A stretch of DNA of 64,000 nt, from NCBI GenBank assembly GCA_937989585.1, contig CALKRW010000031.1, forward strand, positions 1 to 64,000, written 5' to 3'. The notes below the pieces were generated by a model, which saw only the letters and a list, made by a program, of their open reading frames with translations, ran no database searches and was not told where the DNA came from. Shown in pieces: positions 60,190 to 64,000 of this stretch. The DNA is from an uncultured Porphyromonadaceae bacterium. Lineage in GTDB: Bacteria > Bacteroidota > Bacteroidia > Bacteroidales > Muribaculaceae. Both the position numbers and the translations under genes were made by a program. The stretch's first letter is position 1; the number at the start of each line of letters is the position of its first letter.

Positions 60190-60747
60190 TCAATCCATTT
60201 TCCATTGTAAGGTATGTATATTCCGTGAGTCGAAACGGATTCTCCTTTTCAGGGTCAGCGATTCAAGCACATCGGTAAGGTTGTCGCTTTCCACGCAGAA
60301 TCTTAATAGAGCCATCGAACTCTGAAATTTCATTTGAAAAGACAGCCTGGTGCCAACCGTCCTTCCGGATTCCAATCCGAAGATTCTGTCCGAGAAAGGT
60401 GCGGTCAGCGACAAGGTGTCGGAAGAAGACAGCGGCCAGCAGGCACTGACCGCCGAGGCGGTGTCAGCCATCAGTGAGGGCTGTTCCGGTTTGAGGCAGT
60501 CGGGAGACCCAACAAAGGCAAGGAAGTCTGTCTTTCCGTCCGAAGTCAGTCTCACTCCAATTCTGTCAGCTCCGGCGATAACTCCCGAAGCGGTGATCTC
60601 CACCGGCTTCAGTTCATCGCGCCACGCATCACGCACTTCAATGGCGGCTCTGGTCTGCTCCAAAGACGGACGCTTTTCCTCAGAGTTGCCGCATGAAAAA
60701 CATATCAGCATGATACCCATTATATTTGTGTAGTGCAGGAGTGACAT
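60190..60747 (-). CDS. N-terminal part of a frameshifted fimbrillin-like lipoprotein gene
   Basis: A 185-codon frame with a lipoprotein signal, MGIMLICFSC, followed by GNSEEKRPSLEQ; the Met at codon 10 is the likely start. The mature part reads PVEITASGVIAGADRIGVRL, LMADTASAVSACWPLSSSD and DRIFGLESGRTVGTRLSFQM, the style of fimbrillin-like Bacteroidales lipoproteins. It ends abruptly at HTLQWKMD while another frame carries on. Together with 59289-60173 it would make one protein of about 480 residues. Confidence 0.65.
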   Translation of the reverse strand: MSLLHYTNIMGIMLICFSCGNSEEKRPSLEQTRAAIEVRDAWRDELKPVEITASGVIAGADRIGVRLTSDGKTDFLAFVGSPDCLKPEQPSLMADTASAVSACWPLSSSDTLSLTAPFSDRIFGLESGRTVGTRLSFQMKFQSSMALLRFCVESDNLTDVLESLTLKRRIRFDSRNIHTLQWKMD

Positions 60748-60800
60748 CTTAGAAATGAGATTGGCTTGAATTTTGGTTAAAAGTTAAGTGAATGACTGGT

Positions 60801-61103
60801 TTAGAGACTTCGGGAACGGCAATAGACGAATACTCCCTTGTCGTTTTTCTTTGAATGGAGGCCCTTTCGCTGTTTGAACATTATAAGGGCGGCTCCGACT
60901 GCTACTGCGGCGACAAGAGTTATAAGTCCGGCCACGAAACCGAAGACGATATACATGACGATGAACCCTACAATCGCCCCTCCTGCTGCCGCTGCCGCCC
61001 AATAGATATAGCGGCCCTGCAATCCCATCAGTTCAAGAGGCCGTTGAAGCCCCTTGAACATGGGATAGGATTGGTAACGGTCTTCGTCGCTCTCTTTTGC
61101 CAC
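60801..61103 (-). CDS. traF: TraF-like protein (DUF4133)
   Basis: A 100-residue membrane protein. YPMFKGLQRPLELMGLQGRY followed by two hydrophobic helices (about 33-50 and 54-75) and FKQRKGLHSKKNDKGVFVYC is the DUF4133/TraF signature, a VirB3-like inner-membrane subunit. It begins 3 bp after the traE-like gene ends. Confidence 0.93.
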   Translation of the reverse strand: MAKESDEDRYQSYPMFKGLQRPLELMGLQGRYIYWAAAAAGGAIVGFIVMYIVFGFVAGLITLVAAVAVGAALIMFKQRKGLHSKKNDKGVFVYCRSRSL

Positions 61104-61106
61104 AGG

Positions 61107-61466
61107 TCAGACGCCGAAGAAGAGAGGCAGAGCCTGGGCAGCGGCCACGAGGAAGATGCAGGCACCGACAATCATCATGATTGACTTCTTGACATCCTGC
61201 TCCTCGTTGTTCATCTTGATGTAGACGCTGATTGCGCCCACGATGGCGACAACGCCGGCGATAGCGTAGCAGAGCTTGACGACGATGGGGACATACTTGG
61301 CAATCTCCTCCGATACTGTGGTGAGTGCGGTGGTGCCTGCCTCGTAGTTGCCGGCGGAGTTCTGTGCGAACATTGCGACAGAGCCGACATTCATCATCAT
61401 GCAGAACATCTGCACGCGCTCGTTTCCGAAGAAGCCTTTGATTTTGTTTGCGATTTTCTTAATCAT
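61107..61466 (-). CDS. traE: TraE-like protein (DUF4134), copy 1
   Basis: A 119-residue pilin-like VirB2-type protein from the Met in MIKKIANKIKGFF (the frame is open further but this start fits the family). FCMMMNVGSVAMFAQNSAGN is the signal region, and IAGVVAIVGAISVYIKMNNE plus MMIVGACIFLVAAAQALPLF are the paired helices of DUF4134. It probably forms the channel lumen or pilus. Confidence 0.92.
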   Translation of the reverse strand: MIKKIANKIKGFFGNERVQMFCMMMNVGSVAMFAQNSAGNYEAGTTALTTVSEEIAKYVPIVVKLCYAIAGVVAIVGAISVYIKMNNEEQDVKKSIMMIVGACIFLVAAAQALPLFFGV

Positions 61467-61537
61467 AAAATCTGGTGAATTTGGTTTGGTTTTTGAAATT
61501 AAATGATTGGTTTTGTGATTGTTATTGATTATGGAAA

Positions 61538-61888
61538 CTATATTCTGTATCCGAAGAAGGCTGGGAAGACGGTGGACGCTCCGATTAAGAATAGGCAAGC
61601 CCCGACAACCATCATGATGTCTTTCTTTACCCCGTCTTCGCCGGAGTTCATCTTGATATAAATCTGTAGAGAGGAATAGATGACAACGATTGATGCTATG
61701 GCATATATAAGGTATAGGACATAGAGCATCATCGTTACCACGAAGTCATGCTGTCTTGCAAGGGCGTCTGCGCCCCAGCTGTAATCAACACCTCCGCATT
61801 TAGCTGAAGCGCTGTTGGCCCATAGCAGACATACGGCGACAAGGCATCGGGGCAGCCATCGCTTAATACTCATCGACAGAAGGCGCAT
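61538..61888 (-). CDS. TraE-like protein (DUF4134), copy 2
   Basis: A 116-residue second DUF4134 protein (start perhaps at codon 6, 61873, MSIKRWLPRCLVAVCLLW with signal peptide to ASA). SLQIYIKMNSGEDGVKKDIM and GACLFLIGASTVFPAFFG align with copy 1 (VYIKMNNEEQDVKKSIM; GACIFLVAAAQALPLFFG). Two different copies in tandem suggest a mixed pilin or a duplication. It overlaps the upstream gene by 26 bp. Confidence 0.87.
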   Translation of the reverse strand: MRLLSMSIKRWLPRCLVAVCLLWANSASAKCGGVDYSWGADALARQHDFVVTMMLYVLYLIYAIASIVVIYSSLQIYIKMNSGEDGVKKDIMMVVGACLFLIGASTVFPAFFGYRI

Positions 61889-62357
61889 CCTTGGCTGGGG
61901 TCTTTGCAGATACCTCGGCCGGGATTCGCGTAATCAGACAACCACCGTTGTCTATCATTCCGTTTTGTCCCTGCAACATTTCGTCATATTCATCATCGGG
62001 TACGGCTTTCTCATGAATAATGCTTTGAGCTATATCTGCTGTCTCGGCATCAATTACGTTCTGTATTTCCAGAACCTGTGCTTCTTTATCAGCCTCCGAT
62101 GATGTAGAAGAATGTGATGTTTCTTCAACTGCCGCTACCGTGACAGCATCTATATTATTGTTGCCGACGGCAAATCCGTTTTCGGTCTCGGTAACTTCCA
62201 CAGACTTTTCCTCGGCAAAAGTTGCGTCGAAAGTCTCGGTCCCGGAATTGTCCTCGGCCGACTTTCGGCTTATGGTGACATCGCGTATAATCACCACTGA
62301 GAAGTAAATGATGTATGCGGTTGTCAGAATCAGTGCGAATATTCCAAATGCGCTCAT
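61863..62357 (-). CDS. First tra operon gene, membrane-anchored acidic protein
   Basis: A 164-residue protein with one N-terminal helix (residues 3-24, FGIFALILTTAYIIYFSVVI), then a long acidic, Ser/Thr-rich tail (EADKEAQVLEIQNVIDAETA, PDDEYDEMLQGQNG). The place in front of the traE genes matches traD-like small proteins, but no sequence signature is recognised. It begins about 40 bp downstream of a possible promoter. Confidence 0.65.
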   Translation of the reverse strand: MSAFGIFALILTTAYIIYFSVVIIRDVTISRKSAEDNSGTETFDATFAEEKSVEVTETENGFAVGNNNIDAVTVAAVEETSHSSTSSEADKEAQVLEIQNVIDAETADIAQSIIHEKAVPDDEYDEMLQGQNGMIDNGGCLITRIPAEVSAKTPAKDAPSVDEY

Positions 62358-62395
62358 GTGATCGGTTTTATTAGTTCGATTTTCAAATTATGCCG

Positions 62396-62403
62396 CAAAG
62401 TAA
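62396..62403 (-). promoter_or_regulatory. Possible tra operon promoter, TTACTTTG
   Basis: On the minus strand TTACTTTG matches seven of eight bases of TAnnTTTG, 38 bp upstream of the first tra start. No clear -33 TTG is seen at the expected distance, so this is tentative. Confidence 0.4.
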
Positions 62404-62764
62404 ATGGTTGTTCAGCTTAAATGAAATTATTCGCTGATTTGCAGCTGTTTATTTAATTCTATTTTTGAAAATCACAAAATCGGCACTTGTTTTTGGCACT
62501 CGTGATGTCTTACCTATACCTCTTATATAATATATGTATGCCATGTTTCACTGAGAGTCCGGACATCCGTTTTCTGCGGCAAAGTTGGAGGCCGCGACAA
62601 ATGTCAAGGCTATACGAAGCACTCTGCCGAGTGGTCTTGTCGAATTGTCTCTTTTCGCCTCCCCTGAAATGCCTGAAAATCGGAAACTCCGAACTCCCGA
62701 TGAATCGAAAGATTATAATAATGAAAGGGAAAAAACAAGTCTAACCTCTTAAATATCTAAAACA
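62404..62764. other. Intergenic stretch between tra operon and plus-strand fragment
   Basis: About 360 bp with no convincing gene; an 85-codon plus-strand frame (62487-62744) has no family features. Nested short dyads lie at 62595-62642 (CGACAA with TTGTCG, enclosing CACT with AGTG), which could be a relaxase or regulator target, but nothing decisive is visible. Confidence 0.3.
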
Positions 62765-62857
62765 ATGGCAAATTACTGCGACAGCACTTATCGAATTACA
62801 GGCGAAGCATCTGAACTTGATGCTCTCTATGAACTGATGGAAGAATATGGTTGGTAG
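62765..62857 (+). pseudogene. N-terminal fragment of a YubB/Api92-like ferredoxin-fold protein
   Basis: Thirty codons reading MANYCDSTYRITGEASELDA then LYELMEEYGW before TAG. The start MANYC with a following beta strand and helix is the pattern of the YubB ferredoxin-like domain found on plasmids and phages. The rest of the gene is absent; an IS4-type transposase fragment begins 91 bp later, so the gene was probably cut by that insertion. Confidence 0.5.
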
Positions 62858-62948
62858 AGCGCTTTGAAATTATTGAAATTCAATTTGTTGTAAGGTATTT
62901 TGGAGTCAACGGATTTCAAATCACATTTGCGGTCATAATCAGGCCGTT

Positions 62949-63625
62949 ATGCATAAAGACCCATTCGTTTTCTCTCAATTTGTCCGGTCATTAGACAGAA
63001 ATCACTTCAACTATCCCGTAAGGAAGTATGACGGCGACAATTATGTAAAGATTTATACCTATTGGAATCAACTACTTACGATGATGTCCGGACAGATTTC
63101 AAACCGGGAAAGCCTTCGAGACCTCATAGTTGTTCAGGAAGCACATGCCGGCAAGGTTTGCCATCTCGAAATCGGTAAATCCGCTACCAGTAGCAATCGT
63201 AGTAAGGCTAAGGAACAGCGGAACTGCCGCATCTTCGAGGAATTTGTCTTCTTCATGATTGCGGAGGCCCGCAGGCGACTGATACAAAAAATCTTAGAGC
63301 TTGACAGTCATGTCTTCGCCTTTGTCTCAAGCACAATCAACCTGTGCCTGTCGGTGTTCGAATGGGCGAAATTCCGCAGGTATAAGGGCGGCATCAAGAT
63401 GCACACGCTTTATGATGCGGAGGCGAAAGTGCCTGCATTCGTGCATATTACCGAAGCGAAATCCATAATTCAAAGACTATGCCGTAGATTCCGTATGAAA
63501 ATGAAGCCCACAATGTCTTCAATCGTGACTACAACGATTTCGATTTATGCATTGCAAAACTATGCTTTGCTTAACTTTGCACGCGACTACAGAGGAATGT
63601 TTTGCTCGGCTTCGAACATGCCCAT
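62949..63625 (+). pseudogene. Truncated IS4-family transposase (DUF4372 type)
   Basis: The frame begins MHKDPFVFSQFVRSLDRNHF, with NYPVRKYDGDNYVKIYTYWN, QLLTMMSGQISNRESLRDLI and CLSVFEWAKFRRYKGGIKMH, all close to the N-terminal DUF4372 domain and first catalytic part of Bacteroidales IS4 transposases. After VHITEA the frame is wrong; the sense continues in another frame as RDYNDFD followed by LCIAKLCFA and a stop. The catalytic C-terminal half is missing. It is a dead remnant whose end overlaps the next gene's 3' end. Confidence 0.83.
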
Positions 63626-64000
63626 CCTGTTCAACGTCTTCTCATAGCCTCGCACCTGGCGTTCAGCCCAATTGCGGACATTGGGATTGGCATGTTTTGT
63701 CAGATTCTTCACTATATCCAGTCGGCTCTGATAATGGGGTAAAACTGATCCGCTGCTTACAAAGCTGCCCATGGCAGCCGAAAGTTCGTCAAGCATCAGC
63801 TCATCATCGCCGTAATTATCGATCAGATATTTAGTCAATTCCGAGAATCCATCGTGATCTCCGCCCCAGTAAATCAGTCCGATCAATCTTGAAGGTACCT
63901 TTTCGGGATTTTGTTTGCACCATTGTTTATAAGCGTCGATATGGTTCGGCACATCAAGTAGCGAAGTCTGATTGTATGGAGTATAGAAAATCTGTTTTAA
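63587..64000 (-). CDS. C-terminal end of an unknown helical-repeat protein (cut by window edge)
   Basis: The frame is open to the window's right edge (reading YTPYNQTSLLDVPNHIDAYK and on), so the start lies outside; the GTG at 63952 is not a convincing start. At least 138 residues, ending MGMFEAEQNIPL. The helical segments and the phrase HANPNVRNWAERQVRGYEK resemble a HEAT-like repeat. No family is recognised; such C-termini occur on large defence or regulatory proteins, but nothing here proves that. Confidence 0.55.
   Translation of the reverse strand, partial: LKQIFYTPYNQTSLLDVPNHIDAYKQWCKQNPEKVPSRLIGLIYWGGDHDGFSELTKYLIDNYGDDELMLDELSAAMGSFVSSGSVLPHYQSRLDIVKNLTKHANPNVRNWAERQVRGYEKTLNRMGMFEAEQNIPL

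Noticed and set aside
62595..62642. Nested dyads as a possible origin of transfer
   Set aside because: Arms of only 4-6 bases, no nic consensus recognised and no relaxase gene in the window to support it.
62487..62744. 85-codon plus-strand frame upstream of the YubB-like fragment
   Set aside because: Composition is not protein-like (clusters of Cys, Arg and Leu without a pattern), no ribosome site is apparent and the region overlaps the probable tra promoter area.
1..64000. CRISPR array
   Set aside because: No series of regularly spaced direct repeats was seen, and no cas genes; the only close direct repeats are the two IS21 terminal copies.
1..64000. tRNA or rRNA genes as integration targets
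   Set aside because: I saw no cloverleaf-like sequence with the usual T-loop, and no rRNA segments; a systematic scan was not possible by eye.

Overview
The window looks like a Bacteroidales chromosome or mobile island, probably from a gut lineage close to Muribaculaceae or Bacteroides. This rests on a UpxY antiterminator driving a capsule operon, a TAnnTTTG-type promoter inside an invertible segment, and DUF4133/DUF4134/TraG-TraO conjugation genes. Genus cannot be fixed from sequence alone. Nearly every gene is on the minus strand, so the layout reads right to left.

From 62.4 to 43.2 kb is the mating module of an integrative conjugative element: two TraE-like and one TraF-like membrane proteins, the TraG/VirB4 ATPase, several secreted proteins, TraJ, TraK, a TraL-like protein, TraM, TraN, TraO and a MobC/VirD4 coupling protein. 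A phage-type antirepressor and a DNA adenine methylase are woven into it. One tra gene has an in-frame stop and a lipoprotein gene is frameshifted, so the element may be decaying. To its right are an interrupted small ORF, a broken IS4-type transposase and the end of an unknown gene.

A tyrosine recombinase (41.9-43.2 kb) sits next to an invertible promoter segment (41596-41810). In this sequence the only good promoter motif in the segment points away from the capsule genes, so the locus is in the OFF orientation. If inverted it would drive upxY and a minus-strand operon of about 40 kb.

The capsule operon holds in order: upxY; two unassigned ORFs where upxZ is expected; rmlA, rmlB and a VioA-type aminotransferase (dTDP-4-amino-sugar); two ATP-grasp ligases alternating with a divergent DegT-like enzyme; a dehydrogenase and an acyltransferase; an aldolase fusion, a CMP-sugar synthetase and a KdgK-like kinase; Wzx, Wzy and an MptE-like protein; four glycosyltransferases with an FnlA-like dehydratase and RmlD-like reductase; ManC; a second DegT-like/ATP-grasp pair; then a final reductase, the initiating phosphoglycosyltransferase, a PIG-L deacetylase, WbuC and a last DegT aminotransferase. 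Scars of older capsule genes lie between them: a wecB/wecC splice, a PIG-L/epimerase splice, and pieces of a second wbuC and a GT4 gene.

Most striking is a set of genes with no obvious sugar role set among the last capsule genes: a metallo-beta-lactamase-fold protein, an unknown 471-residue protein, an HNH-like zinc protein and a 1167-residue SIR2 protein resembling defence-associated sirtuins. They share the capsule operon's direction and the SIR2 gene ends 7 bp before the last aminotransferase. A phase-variable capsule promoter could therefore also switch an anti-phage module. The left edge carries the end of an IS21-family element that cuts into a small membrane-protein gene.
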